From NCBI GenBank assembly GCA_027019165.1, contig JALUXC010000013.1:1-54854 (forward strand): a DNA stretch of 54,854 bases, in the 5' to 3' direction. Both the position numbers and the translations under genes were made by a program. Position 1 is the stretch's first letter. Each line of letters opens with the position of its first letter. Below the pieces are notes generated by a model. It was not told where the DNA came from and did not search any database. It saw only the letters and a program-made list of their open reading frames with translations. The stretch is from Pseudophaeobacter sp. GTDB lineage: Bacteria > Pseudomonadota > Alphaproteobacteria > Rhodobacterales > Rhodobacteraceae. Positions 35,555 to 44,445 of the stretch are shown here, one piece after another.

Positions 35555-36397
35555 TTACTTGTACAGGATGTCCTTGCTGAACTTGCGCAGCAACAGGATA
35601 CCAAAGAAGCCGGGGATCATGCCCAGAAGCGCCACGTAGACCAGCGAAATGTAGCCTGGATCATAGGTGGAATAGAACCCGGTGCGGATCAGCCCGCTCA
35701 GGTGGATCAGCGGATTGAACCAAAGGATATTCTGCACCACCATGGGCAGATCCTCGTAGATGTAGAAGACCCCGGACACCAGCATCAGCGGGCGCGTCAT
35801 CACCCCCCAGGTCATTCTGTAAATAGGGAATGAGAACATCATATAGGCGTTGAAGGTACCGATTCCGACAGCCAGGAGAACAGTCATCGCATAGGTCAGA
35901 AGGATCGGACCGAAATCCAGGATCAAGCGGACATCCTCCACGATGAAGACCCCGGTGAAAATGATCGCAGAGACCATGATCTGGGTCAGCACCGCCAGGA
36001 TGCTGCGCGAGGCCAGGGTGTCCACATAGGTCACCCGCGGATAGGCCAGCAGCGCCTGATTGAAGAAGATCGCAAGCCCCACCGCGGTCGAGACCTCCTG
36101 GAACAGGCGCAACACCATGAAACCCGTGGCATAGAACAGCACGAAGCTGGTGCCGAGCGACGGCGAACGCAGCAGAAACGAAAAGGCCAGGGTCAGGATC
36201 ACGATCATCGCCACCGGCTGCAGGATGGCCCAGATGTAACCACCGGGGCTGCGCCCGTAAGTGGTCGACATCTCGCGCAGGATCAGGGCGACAATGGTGC
36301 GCATCCCACGATACCGCAGGTCCAGCGGCACTGAAGGGGTGATCGCTGGCGGTATGCTCCGGGTTTCAGGCACATCTGCTGTCGGGGGCTGTGTCAT
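35555..36397 (-). CDS. kpsM: Capsule ABC exporter permease (KpsM/ABC-2 type)
   Basis: Integral membrane protein of 280 aa with six predicted helices (for example WAILQPVAMIVILTLAFSFLL, ILAVLTQIMVSAIIFTGVFIV, VYVALLGMIPGFFGILLL). The ABC-2 signatures REMSTTYGRSPGGYIWAILQP and FNPLIHLSGLIRTGFY are present. ATG 36397 (MTQPPTADVP) is chosen; the frame to 36484 would overlap the start of the divergent kpsE-like gene. With KpsE and KpsT it forms a group 2/3 capsule exporter that moves the finished, lipid-linked chain across the inner membrane. Confidence 0.92.
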   Translation of the reverse strand: MTQPPTADVPETRSIPPAITPSVPLDLRYRGMRTIVALILREMSTTYGRSPGGYIWAILQPVAMIVILTLAFSFLLRSPSLGTSFVLFYATGFMVLRLFQEVSTAVGLAIFFNQALLAYPRVTYVDTLASRSILAVLTQIMVSAIIFTGVFIVEDVRLILDFGPILLTYAMTVLLAVGIGTFNAYMMFSFPIYRMTWGVMTRPLMLVSGVFYIYEDLPMVVQNILWFNPLIHLSGLIRTGFYSTYDPGYISLVYVALLGMIPGFFGILLLRKFSKDILYK

Positions 36398-36469
36398 TAA
36401 GGCTGGTACTTTCGCGCGGCGTGTGAAATTTGATAGGCTGTTTCGGAAACAATCGTTTGGACCATAGGC

Positions 36470-37765
36470 TTGGCTGATAATCAATCAAATCCCGCTGCGT
36501 CAAAACAGGCAAGTGGTGAGAACGACAAGCCACCCACCGCGCCCGCTCCGGCCAAACCGGCAGCGGCGCCCGCCGAGGCTGCCGCGAAACCGGCTCCCAA
36601 GCCAAAACCGAAACCGGCTCCGGCCGCCGACCCGGTCTATGCCCCGGCCCGCCCGGCGCGCCGCCAGCGCCGTCACTGGATGCTTCTGCTCAGCTTCCTG
36701 CTTTGCGTGATTCTGCCCAGCTTCCTCACCGGTGGCTACCTGTGGACCCGGGCGGTGGATCAGTACACCTCAAGCGTCGGCTTCACCGTGCGCCGTGAGG
36801 ATACCCCTTCAGCCGTGGATCTGCTGGGCGGCCTTGGCGCCTTTTCCGGCGCAAGCTCCTCGGACAGCGACATCCTGTTCGAATTCATCCAGTCCCAGGA
36901 GCTGGTCGAACGGGTCAACGAGACGCTGGACCTGCACAGTCTTTACAGTCGCCACCATACCACCGATCCGATCTTTTCCCTGGCGCCGGACAGCACCATC
37001 GAGGATCTGGTCGAGTACTGGCAACGCATGGTGTTGATCTCCTATGCGCCCGGCACCGGCCTGATCGAGCTGAAGGTGCTGGCCTTCACCCCCGAAGAGG
37101 CCCGCGCCGTCGCCCGCGAGATTTTCCGCGAGAGCAGCGAGATGATCAACATGCTCTCGGCGATCGCCCGCGAGGATGCCACCCGCTATGCCCGCGAGGA
37201 ACTGGATGCTGCGGTCACCCAGCTGAAACAGGCCCGCCAGGCCCTGACCGCCTTCCGTTCGCGCACGCAGATCGTCGACCCCAGCGCCGACATCCAGGTG
37301 CAGATGGGGCTTTTGAACACCCTTCAGCAGCAATTGGGCAAGGAGCTGATCGACTACGACTTGCTGATCACCTCGGTTCAGGAGAGCGATCCGCGGCTTC
37401 AGAAATCGCAACAGCGCATCGCCGCCCTGCGTGCCCGTATCGACGCCGAGCGCGACAAGTTCGGCAGCGGCGGGGAGACCACCTCGGGCGAAGACTATGC
37501 CACACTGGTGGCCGAGTTCGAACGGCTGATGGTGGACCGCGAATTTACCGAAAAGAAATACACGGGCGCCCTGTCGAACTATGATGCCGCCCTCGCCCAG
37601 GCGCAGCGTCAGAGCCGGTATCTTGCGGCCTATCTGCGCCCCACCCTGGCCGAAAGCGCACAATACCCGCGCCGCCCGCTGCTCATGGGGCTGACCATCC
37701 TGTTCCTGCTCATTGCCTGGAGCACCGCGGCCCTGATCTACTACTCGCTTCGGGACAGGCGCTGA
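36470..37765 (+). CDS. kpsE: Capsule export inner-membrane periplasmic adaptor (KpsE/CtrB/BexC type)
   Basis: Polysaccharide co-polymerase-like adaptor of 431 aa. A Pro/Ala/Lys-rich cytoplasmic leader of about 60 residues (PAPKPKPKPAPAAD) is followed by membrane helix 1 (about 70-92). The conserved SSVGFTVRREDTPSAVDLLGG opens a periplasmic coiled-coil region (about 210-400), and a second helix lies near the C-terminus (LLMGLTILFLLIAWSTAALIYY). The start appears to be TTG 36470 and no ATG gives a better fit. It should connect KpsM/T to the outer-membrane channel at 5875-6990. kpsT follows 38 bp later. Confidence 0.9.
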   Translation: MADNQSNPAASKQASGENDKPPTAPAPAKPAAAPAEAAAKPAPKPKPKPAPAADPVYAPARPARRQRRHWMLLLSFLLCVILPSFLTGGYLWTRAVDQYTSSVGFTVRREDTPSAVDLLGGLGAFSGASSSDSDILFEFIQSQELVERVNETLDLHSLYSRHHTTDPIFSLAPDSTIEDLVEYWQRMVLISYAPGTGLIELKVLAFTPEEARAVAREIFRESSEMINMLSAIAREDATRYAREELDAAVTQLKQARQALTAFRSRTQIVDPSADIQVQMGLLNTLQQQLGKELIDYDLLITSVQESDPRLQKSQQRIAALRARIDAERDKFGSGGETTSGEDYATLVAEFERLMVDREFTEKKYTGALSNYDAALAQAQRQSRYLAAYLRPTLAESAQYPRRPLLMGLTILFLLIAWSTAALIYYSLRDRR

Positions 37766-37803
37766 GCCGGGATGGGCGCTGACCGGCGGGAAGAGGGTAG
37801 AGC

Positions 37804-38466
37804 ATGATCAAGCTGGAAAATCTGACCAAGAGTTTTCCCACCCCCAACGGGCGCAAATTCGTGGCCCGCAACGTCAACCTGACCATTCCCAAGGGCAAGT
37901 CGCTTGCCCTGCTCGGGCGCAACGGGGCGGGCAAATCCACCATGTTGCAGATGATCTCCGGGACGATGAACCCGGATTCGGGGCGCATCATCTCCTCCGG
38001 CAATATCTCCTTCCCGGTGGGCTTTGCCGGCTCCTTCCACCGCGATCTGACCGGGGCACAGAACGCCCGTTTCGTGGCCCGTATCTACGGTGTGGACACC
38101 GACGAACTTCTGGATTTCGTCGCCGATTTCGCGGCTCTGGGCGGCCATCTGCACATGCCCGTGCGCAGCTATTCCTCGGGCATGCGCTCGCGCCTGGCCT
38201 TCGGCATCTCCATGGCGCTGAAATTCGACACCTACCTGGTGGACGAGGTGACCTCGGTCGGAGACAGCGCCTTTCGCCGCAAGAGCGCGGCCATCTTCAA
38301 GGCGCGGATGCAGGATTCAAATGCCATCGTGGTCACCCATTCGCTGCTCGAGGTGCGCAACCTCTGCAATGCCGGCGCGGTGCTGGAGGATGGCGAGGTG
38401 ACCTATTTCGACGACGTGGAAGAGGCGATCGCCCTGCACTCACGCAACATGAAAAAGGCCAGATGA
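37804..38466 (+). CDS. kpsT: Capsule ABC exporter ATPase (KpsT type)
   Basis: ATPase of 220 aa, the KpsT length. Walker A GRNGAGKS is at residues 38-45, the ABC signature is YSSGM (about 122-126), Walker B is TYLVDE, and the switch histidine is in VVTHS. It has no C-terminal carbohydrate-binding extension, so it is the KpsT/CtrD class rather than the Wzt O-antigen class. It is translated after the KpsE-like gene (GAGGG upstream of ATG 37804). The KpsC and KpsS Kdo-linker transferases usual in such loci are absent here. Confidence 0.92.
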   Translation: MIKLENLTKSFPTPNGRKFVARNVNLTIPKGKSLALLGRNGAGKSTMLQMISGTMNPDSGRIISSGNISFPVGFAGSFHRDLTGAQNARFVARIYGVDTDELLDFVADFAALGGHLHMPVRSYSSGMRSRLAFGISMALKFDTYLVDEVTSVGDSAFRRKSAAIFKARMQDSNAIVVTHSLLEVRNLCNAGAVLEDGEVTYFDDVEEAIALHSRNMKKAR

Positions 38467-38616
38467 TCCCGGAATATCCCCGGTTTGTTCACCTCATTGG
38501 CCCTGAAATAGAAACAATCCTAAGTATAATTGACGCTTTGACCACGACCGGCTCCACCCCGGATTAACCCGACCCGATCACCCTGTTCTCCTGTTGTTCA
38601 CAGGTCGGATAGGTCG

Positions 38617-41484
38617 ATGACACGGTTTTCGGTTCTGGGGCGCGCCGCCCTTCCTTCACAGTATCACAGCGCAACGGCGCCGGTTCTTCTTGGCGGACAG
38701 GGCGCGGCCCTTCTGGAACTGCATGCCGGGCGCGGCAGTGCGGTTCACCTCTTTGATCTTGTCGGCGGGCGCCTGCAGTTGCAAAGCACCCAGCAGTCCA
38801 GCGGCGAGGCGGCCGCGATCCGCATCCGCAACACGGTCTTTGCCCTGGAAGACGCGGCACTGGAGCGGCTCACAGAAAGAAGCGATCAGGGCCCCCTCGG
38901 GATCAGCCGCTCCGAAGTCTTTTATTCCGGCCAGTCAGGATTCGCCGGCGATCTGGCCTCTGTCCTCTCTGCCCCGGTGGGGGGCCGCGAGCTTCTGATC
39001 GCGGTCGGCGCGAGGCTGCCGGGGCTGCAAAGTTTTGAACGGCTGGGAGATGGCAGCCTGCGCCCCCTGCAATGGCGCAGCGATACCAGCAGCAGCTATG
39101 CCCAGGATGTCTCTGCCATGGCCAGCCTCGAATTGGGGGGCACCCGCTATGTCTTTACCGCCGCCCAGAGCGAATCCGGCATCAGCAGCTATGAGCTGAC
39201 CGCAGGGGGGCAGCTGAACCTGCGCAGCAGCCTGGGCGCCGCCGAAGGGGTGGGCCTGAACCTGCCTACCGCGTTGCATGCCACAGAGGTGGGCGGGCAG
39301 GCGATGCTGCTGGTGGGCGCGGCCGGCTCAGGCAGTATCACGGTGATGGCGGTCGGGGCCGATGGCCGCCTGTCCGTGCTGGATCATCTCAGCGACACGC
39401 TGGAGACCCGCTTTGCCGGGCTGCAGGTGCTGGACAGCGTGACCCATGCGGGCTGGACCTATGTGGTGGCGGGCGGCAGCGATGACGGGCTGACTCTCTT
39501 TGCCCTGCTGCCCGGTGGCCGCCTGATCGCACTGGACAGCATCGCAGATACGGCGGCGCTGGGGCTCGACAATGTCAATGGCCTCGCCCTTTCCGTGGTG
39601 GGGGACAGGCTGCATGTCTTTGCCACCTCTGAAACCGAGCCCGGCGTTACCCATCTGGGCATCGGCATCGCCCGAAGCGGCGCGATCCTGGCGGGCGGCG
39701 ACAGCCAGCTTTCAGGGGGCAGCGGCGATGATATCGTGATCGGCGGCCCGGCACAGGGGCGGCTCTTTGGCGGCGGTGGCCGCGATATCTTTATCCTGCA
39801 GAGCAACAGCAACCCCGACTGTAGCGTGATGGATTTCGACCCGGAAGAGGATCGCATCGACCTCAAGGCCTGGGAGGGGCTCCGGTCGGTGGCGCAATTG
39901 CAGATCACATCCCGTAGCGATGGCGCGCAGCTCTCTTTCGGGGGGCACGAGCTGCGCCTGATCACCTCGGATGGCAGCAGCCTGACCTATGAGGATTTCC
40001 TCCGCACCGATCTGCTGGGTCTCTACCGCCCTCCCCTGCCCGCCCAGACGCCCCTGCAAATCACCGGAAGTGACAATGACGAGCAACTGCTTGGAGCGGC
40101 AGGGCAGGACCAGCTGCGCGGCATGGGCGGCGCGGATACGCTGTTTGGCCAGGACGGTGCGGACAGTCTCTGGGGGGGCAGCGGCGGCGATCTGCTTTAT
40201 GGCGGCAGCGGTCAGGACATCCTTTACGGGGAGGACGACAACGACCGCCTTTACGGCGAGGGTGGTCACGACCAGCTTTATGGCGGCGCCGGCAACGACA
40301 GTCTTTATGGTGGGCGGGGCGCGGACCAGCTGGAGGGGGGCAACGGCGCCGACCGGATCTGGGGCGGGGCAGACAACGATAGCTCAACCGGCGGCGAGGG
40401 AAATGATCTGCTATACGGTGAAGCTGGAGACGACCGGCTTTATGGCGATGCCGGAAACGATACGCTGACCGGTGGCACGGGCAGCGATCTGCTGGACGGC
40501 GGCGCGGGGGCGGACAGCCTTTATGGTGGGGCGGACGACGACCGCCTTTACGGGCAGGAGGATCACGACCGGCTCGACGGAGGAGACGGCAACGACAGCC
40601 TTTATGGCGGGCGGGGCGCGGACCAGCTGGAGGGGGGCAACGGCGCCGACCTGATCTGGGGCGAGGCAGGAAACGACAGCCTGAGCGGCGCCAGCTCCAC
40701 CGACCAGCTTCATGGCGGGGTCGGCAATGACAGCCTGGTGGGGGGCACCGGGGATGATACGCTTTACGGCGGCGATGGGAATGACACGCTGTTCGGCAAT
40801 ACCGCGCTTGATACGATCTACGGCGAGGCGGGGAATGATTACATCAGCTCCGGCGACGGGGTGGATTACGTCGATGGCGGCAGCGGCAATGACACGATCT
40901 ATGGTCGCTCGGGCTGGGACAGCCTTTATGGCGGCGATGGCAATGATACGCTCCTTGGCTCGGAAGGGGATGATCTGCTGGCCGGGGGGCGCGGCGACGA
41001 CTGGCTATCGGCGGGATCGGCTTGGGATCAGCTCTTTGGGAATTCCGGCGATGACACGCTTTATGGCAACTTCGGCTCTGACTCGCTCTCTGGCGGCAGC
41101 GGCGCGGATGCGCTTTTTGGCGGCACCGGCGATGATACCCTGCGCGGCGGCGGCGGCGGGGACCGGCTGCTGGGGAACCAGGGCGTCGATGTTCTGGAAG
41201 GAGGAGCCGGCGATGATACCCTGCGCGGCGGCTCCCTGGCGGATACCTTCATCTTCGACAGGGGCTGCGACCGCGATTTGCTTCTGGATTATGAAGTGGA
41301 CCGCGACACACTGCGATTTTCGACCGATCTGGTCGGGGCGAACCAGACGGGCCAAAGCGTGGTGAACCGCTTTGCCTCATTTGCCCCCGACGGGGTGCGC
41401 TTTGATTTCGGAGAAGGCGATATGCTGTTCCTGCGTGGGCTGACAGAGGTCTCTGCCCTGCAGGGTTCGATCGAGATTTTCTAA
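38617..41484 (+). CDS. Large RTX protein with N-terminal beta-propeller-like domain
   Basis: Protein of 955 aa without a Sec signal. Residues about 15-370 hold repeated beta-propeller-like units (VHLFDLVGGRLQLQSTQQ; YVFTAAQSESGISSYELTAGG; TYVVAGGSDDGLTLFALLPGG). Calcium-binding RTX blocks start near residue 365 (SGGSGDDIVIGG) and, after a spacer, run from about 485 to 890. A hydrophobic type I secretion signal ends in LQGSIEIF. The last RTX cassette is shared almost base for base with the serralysin gene, implying export by the same chromosomal ABC exporter. A 75-bp unit is also repeated inside the gene (40291-40365 and 40588-40662). It lies 150 bp after kpsT. It is a possible matrix or adhesin protein; catalytic residues are not recognisable. 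Confidence 0.88.
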   Translation: MTRFSVLGRAALPSQYHSATAPVLLGGQGAALLELHAGRGSAVHLFDLVGGRLQLQSTQQSSGEAAAIRIRNTVFALEDAALERLTERSDQGPLGISRSEVFYSGQSGFAGDLASVLSAPVGGRELLIAVGARLPGLQSFERLGDGSLRPLQWRSDTSSSYAQDVSAMASLELGGTRYVFTAAQSESGISSYELTAGGQLNLRSSLGAAEGVGLNLPTALHATEVGGQAMLLVGAAGSGSITVMAVGADGRLSVLDHLSDTLETRFAGLQVLDSVTHAGWTYVVAGGSDDGLTLFALLPGGRLIALDSIADTAALGLDNVNGLALSVVGDRLHVFATSETEPGVTHLGIGIARSGAILAGGDSQLSGGSGDDIVIGGPAQGRLFGGGGRDIFILQSNSNPDCSVMDFDPEEDRIDLKAWEGLRSVAQLQITSRSDGAQLSFGGHELRLITSDGSSLTYEDFLRTDLLGLYRPPLPAQTPLQITGSDNDEQLLGAAGQDQLRGMGGADTLFGQDGADSLWGGSGGDLLYGGSGQDILYGEDDNDRLYGEGGHDQLYGGAGNDSLYGGRGADQLEGGNGADRIWGGADNDSSTGGEGNDLLYGEAGDDRLYGDAGNDTLTGGTGSDLLDGGAGADSLYGGADDDRLYGQEDHDRLDGGDGNDSLYGGRGADQLEGGNGADLIWGEAGNDSLSGASSTDQLHGGVGNDSLVGGTGDDTLYGGDGNDTLFGNTALDTIYGEAGNDYISSGDGVDYVDGGSGNDTIYGRSGWDSLYGGDGNDTLLGSEGDDLLAGGRGDDWLSAGSAWDQLFGNSGDDTLYGNFGSDSLSGGSGADALFGGTGDDTLRGGGGGDRLLGNQGVDVLEGGAGDDTLRGGSLADTFIFDRGCDRDLLLDYEVDRDTLRFSTDLVGANQTGQSVVNRFASFAPDGVRFDFGEGDMLFLRGLTEVSALQGSIEIF
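40291..40365 (+). repeat. Internal 75-bp RTX repeat, first copy
   Basis: Encodes GNDSLYGGRGADQLEGG and the following NGADRIWG. It is almost identical to 40588-40662 apart from a few substitutions. Confidence 0.8.
40588..40662 (+). repeat. Internal 75-bp RTX repeat, second copy
   Basis: Second copy of the unit at 40291-40365, with the Arg codon of the NGADRIWG stretch changed to Leu (NGADLIWG). It points to unequal exchange within the array. Confidence 0.8.
40722..41265 (+). repeat. RTX cassette, copy B (544 bp, near-identical to 16114-16657)
   Basis: Same length and gap-free alignment with the protease cassette. It covers the last calcium-binding blocks up to the ADTFIFDRG motif that precedes the secretion signal; the sequence diverges right after it. 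Confidence 0.85.
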
Positions 41485-41577
41485 AGTCCCGCAGGTCTGC
41501 CCCCGCGCCTTGCACTTTGCCCCCATCCCCGTCAAGCATGAGCCAGGCAAAACAGGCAAAGGCGCATCGACCCCGTC

Positions 41578-42822
41578 ATGAAACTTCTCTTTGTGCATCA
41601 GAACATGCCCGGGCAGTACCGCGAAATCCTGATCTGGCTGGCCGCGCAGGGGAAACATGATCTGGCCTTTCTGACCCAGCGCCGCGATGTGCAGATCAAG
41701 GGGGTGCGCCGGATCAGCTACCGCCCGCACCACCAGGCCGGCAAGGATGCCTACGGGCTGTCCAAGGACTGGGAAACCGCGGCCGGCGCAGGCCTTGGCG
41801 CCGCGCTCGCCCTGCGCGCGCTGGAAAAGGACGAAGGCTACCGGCCCGATATCATCATCGGCCATACCGGCTGGGGGGAGCTGTTGTTCATGAAGGAGAT
41901 CTGGCCGGATGTGCCGGTGATCGGCTTCTTTGAATATTTCTACCGCACCTCGGGAGGGCTGGTGGGGTTCGACCCGGACAATCCGCCCAACGATCAGGCC
42001 GGCTTTTTTGCCAAGGCGCGCAACACCGTGCCCTATGCCAGCATCGAAAGCGTCGATTTGGGCCATGTGCCGACCTATTGGCAGCGCGACCGCTTTCCCG
42101 CCTCCTTTCATGACCGCATGTATGTCTGCCATGACGGCATCCGCACCGATCGGCTGACCCCCGACCCCGATGCCTCGATCTCGCTCGGGCGGCTGGGGCG
42201 CCCGCTGACGCGGCAGGATGAGGTGATCACCTATGTGGCGCGCAACATGGAGCGCGCCCGCGGCTTTCACATCATGATGCGCGCCCTGCCCCGGATCCTT
42301 GAGGCGCGCCCAGAGGCGCGGATCCTGATGGTTGGCGGCAACGAGACCTCCTATGGCACCGAAAGCAAGCACCCCGGCGGCCTGCGCGGCGAAATGGAAG
42401 CGGAACTGGGCGACAGCATCGACTGGAGCCGGGTGCATTTCCTTGGCAAGGTGCCCTATGAGGATCTGTGCCGCATCATCCGCATCAGCCGCTGCCATAT
42501 CTATCTGACCATGCCCTTTGTCCTTAGCTGGTCGCTGCTCGAGGCGATGTCGATGCAGGCGACAGTGGTGGCCGCCGATGTGGACCCGGTGCGCGAAGCG
42601 GTGACCCATGGGAAAACCGGTATGCTGGTGGATTTCTTTGACCCTGGCGCCCTCGCCGATCAGGTGGTGGATGTGCTGGCGCGCCCGGGCGCCTATGCCC
42701 ACCTTGGCCCCAATGCCCGCGCCCATGTGGTCAAGACCTATGATTTCCTAACCCGCTGCCTGCCGGAACATATCGCGCAGATCAATGCGCTGGTGCCGAC
42801 AGACAAGCGAATCCAGATCTAA
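41578..42822 (+). CDS. Family 4 glycosyltransferase
   Basis: GT-B transferase of 414 aa. The N-terminal domain is of the Glyco_trans_4-group type (MKLLFVHQNMPGQYREIL; IIIGHTGWGELLFMKEIWP; IGFFEYFYR). The C-terminal domain has ITYVARNMERARGFHIMM, ILMVGGNETSYG, VHFLGKVPYEDL and the donor loop LSWSLLEAMSMQATVVA. It has no membrane segment. It stands between the RTX gene and the replication module and probably adds one residue of the plasmid-encoded polysaccharide; donor unknown. Confidence 0.9.
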   Translation: MKLLFVHQNMPGQYREILIWLAAQGKHDLAFLTQRRDVQIKGVRRISYRPHHQAGKDAYGLSKDWETAAGAGLGAALALRALEKDEGYRPDIIIGHTGWGELLFMKEIWPDVPVIGFFEYFYRTSGGLVGFDPDNPPNDQAGFFAKARNTVPYASIESVDLGHVPTYWQRDRFPASFHDRMYVCHDGIRTDRLTPDPDASISLGRLGRPLTRQDEVITYVARNMERARGFHIMMRALPRILEARPEARILMVGGNETSYGTESKHPGGLRGEMEAELGDSIDWSRVHFLGKVPYEDLCRIIRISRCHIYLTMPFVLSWSLLEAMSMQATVVAADVDPVREAVTHGKTGMLVDFFDPGALADQVVDVLARPGAYAHLGPNARAHVVKTYDFLTRCLPEHIAQINALVPTDKRIQI

Positions 42823-42847
42823 GCCATCCTCCGCATCAGCCCCCAAT

Positions 42848-42865
42848 TGTTTCGCGCGCGAAACA
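42848..42865. promoter_or_regulatory. parS: Likely parS site 1
   Basis: Perfect 18-bp palindrome TGTTTCGCGCGCGAAACA, 70 bp beyond the repA stop. The identical core recurs at 47109-47126 beyond parB. Two copies bracketing repA-parA-parB make ParB binding the simplest reading. Confidence 0.7.
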
Positions 42866-42934
42866 TTTGGCCCCGGTCACCCCGCAAGTAAACAAAAATG
42901 GTGACGGCCTGAAACAGGCTCTAAATTGCCTTTT

Positions 42935-43963
42935 TCAGGACTCCCGCGCGCGTTTCTTGACCCAGCCGAGGAAGGCGGCATCGGCCTGGCGCAGGCGCGG
43001 GCTGCCGGAGCGGGCCCACATGGCGCGCCAGTCGGCCTCCAGCGCATAGACATCGGCGCCGGGCATCAGATCGCGCGCCGCCTCCAGCGTCTGGGGCTTC
43101 AGCATGGGGGCGCCCGCATCCATGCTGCTCACCACCGCGTTTTTCTGGGAAAACCGGATCAGATCGCCGGGCAGCTCTTCCAGGGTGTAGTCGGGCAAGG
43201 GCTGCGCTGCGATCATGTCGCGGATCATTTTGCGAAAGACCCGGCGCGGGCTGGCCGAGCCGGATTTCTTGAGGAGGGTCTCAACCGAAATCTGCCAGCT
43301 GGCTTGCCGACCGCAGTGTTTGCGCGCCAGCTCGTAGATGCGCCGCTCAAGCGGTTTCCTCAGGCGAAAGTAATCGCGGGAAAGGGTCAGCACCGATTTC
43401 GACAGCACCGCGCGGTAAAGCCAGTCGCTGAGGGTGACGGCAACGCTGACCATCCTGCCACCGCGCGCCTTGCGGACAATCTCCCAGCGTTCGATCAACC
43501 CGAAACCGGAGGTCACCTCCTGCCCGCCGGTCACGATATTGGTGGTGATGCGGGTGCCCGCCAGACGCTCAAAAGCCTCGCGCAGACGCCGGTAGGCATC
43601 ACCCGATGTTTCGCGATTGGTGGCGACCAGCAGATCATGGGCCTTGAGGTGCAATGTCCGGCTGACCTGTCGGCCCGCATTCAGCGCCGCCATCAGCTGG
43701 CTGATGCAGAAGATCAGGATGTCCTTGTCGTGGATCGTCGCCAGCCCCTTGACGCTGGGGGTCACGGTGATCTCGGCGCCATTGTGCTCATAGGACAGGA
43801 TGCGCCAATCGGGCCGGGTGCCGAGCGAGAACAGCGGATGTTCCATCGAGGCCAGATCGTTCTTGGGGATCGCATCGAATATATCGCAAAGGAAAAAATC
43901 CCCCTGCCCTTCGGGCGGATATGCCCCCGCTGTCAGACCGTCCCCGGTCAGCTCTGTTGCCAT
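42935..43963 (-). CDS. repA: Plasmid replication initiator RepA (RPA family)
   Basis: Initiator of 342 aa with the RPA (PF10134) pattern. It begins with GDFFLCDIFDAIPKNDLASMEHPLFSL, and WRILSYEHNGAEITVTPSVKGLATIHDKDILIF follows. GDAYRRLREAFERLAGTRI and the winged-helix segment LSRDYFRLRKPLERRIYELARKHCG come later. This is the RepA type described for Rhodobacterales extrachromosomal elements, distinct from RepABC, RepB and DnaA-like types. GAAGAG precedes ATG 43963. It is transcribed away from parAB, with the presumed origin between them, which is the usual arrangement for this type. Confidence 0.9.
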   Translation of the reverse strand: MATELTGDGLTAGAYPPEGQGDFFLCDIFDAIPKNDLASMEHPLFSLGTRPDWRILSYEHNGAEITVTPSVKGLATIHDKDILIFCISQLMAALNAGRQVSRTLHLKAHDLLVATNRETSGDAYRRLREAFERLAGTRITTNIVTGGQEVTSGFGLIERWEIVRKARGGRMVSVAVTLSDWLYRAVLSKSVLTLSRDYFRLRKPLERRIYELARKHCGRQASWQISVETLLKKSGSASPRRVFRKMIRDMIAAQPLPDYTLEELPGDLIRFSQKNAVVSSMDAGAPMLKPQTLEAARDLMPGADVYALEADWRAMWARSGSPRLRQADAAFLGWVKKRARES

Positions 43964-44067
43964 TGCTCTTCTGCCTGTCCCTGATCCCCCGGTTGTTCAA
44001 AAGGCGTCTTTGCTGCGCCTCTCCGGGGTGACTCGGTTTCGTGGTTTTGATTACGCTCACCCTAGAG

Positions 44068-44076
44068 TTATCCACA
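44068..44076 (+). promoter_or_regulatory. DnaA box
   Basis: TTATCCACA, an exact match to the E. coli consensus, 105 bp upstream of the repA start codon. Confidence 0.75.
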
Positions 44077-44108
44077 CCCTCAGGCAACGGGGTTCCGGAA
44101 TCGCTTCT

Positions 44109-44147
44109 TCGGGGGTTTGGAGTCATTTCATCGGGGTTTCAGAGTCA
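44109..44147 (+). repeat. Two iteron-like direct repeats
   Basis: TCGGGGGTTTGGAGTCA (44109-44125) and TCGGGGTTTCAGAGTCA (44131-44147), start to start 22 bp or two helical turns. A weaker relative (GGGGTGACTCGG) is at about 44025. They are candidate RepA-binding sites. Confidence 0.6.
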
Positions 44148-44189
44148 CTAAGATCCAAATACCTGCCCTTATCGCCAATGAAAAAAGGA

Positions 44190-44201
44190 CTTTGCGCAAA
44201 G
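44190..44201. promoter_or_regulatory. Palindrome in the origin region
   Basis: Perfect 12-bp palindrome CTTTGCGCAAAG beside the AT-rich patch. It could be an operator for ParA or RepA autoregulation; no direct evidence. Confidence 0.4.
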
Positions 44202-44445
44202 CCCAGATCTCCTTTAACTATAATATAACTCATAAATAACAGGGCAGAAAATTTTCAGGCCCTCAAAACACCCCGATTTCCCGGATCGCAAACATCGGAT
44301 TTGCTTAGAAAAATCCAAAGAGATACGCATAATGCTTCCATGTGCGCTGTTTTTTGCTATCTTGTCAAAAAGGCAGCACATCAAGCCGGGTTTGTAGCAT
44401 GGCGGCAGGATCAGTGCTGCAGGACAGGAAAGCGGGCACTCCCCC

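Larger units (their letters stand above)
43964..44445. other. Presumed replication origin region (oriV)
   Basis: Gene-free 482-bp region between divergent repA and parA. It holds a consensus DnaA box (44068-44076), two tandem iteron-like repeats (44109-44147), a 12-bp palindrome CTTTGCGCAAAG (44190-44201) and an A+T-rich patch at about 44213-44241 suited to strand opening. Promoters for both repA and parA must also lie here. Confidence 0.75.

Noticed and set aside
40060-41270. Regularly spaced short repeats that could suggest a CRISPR or other tandem array
   Set aside because: The spacing is 27 bp in frame and encodes GGxGxDxLx nonapeptides; there are no spacers and no cas genes.
42907-42919. 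GCCTG-aaa-CAGGC hairpin beyond repA as a terminator
   Set aside because: Short stem and no T tract on the repA strand.
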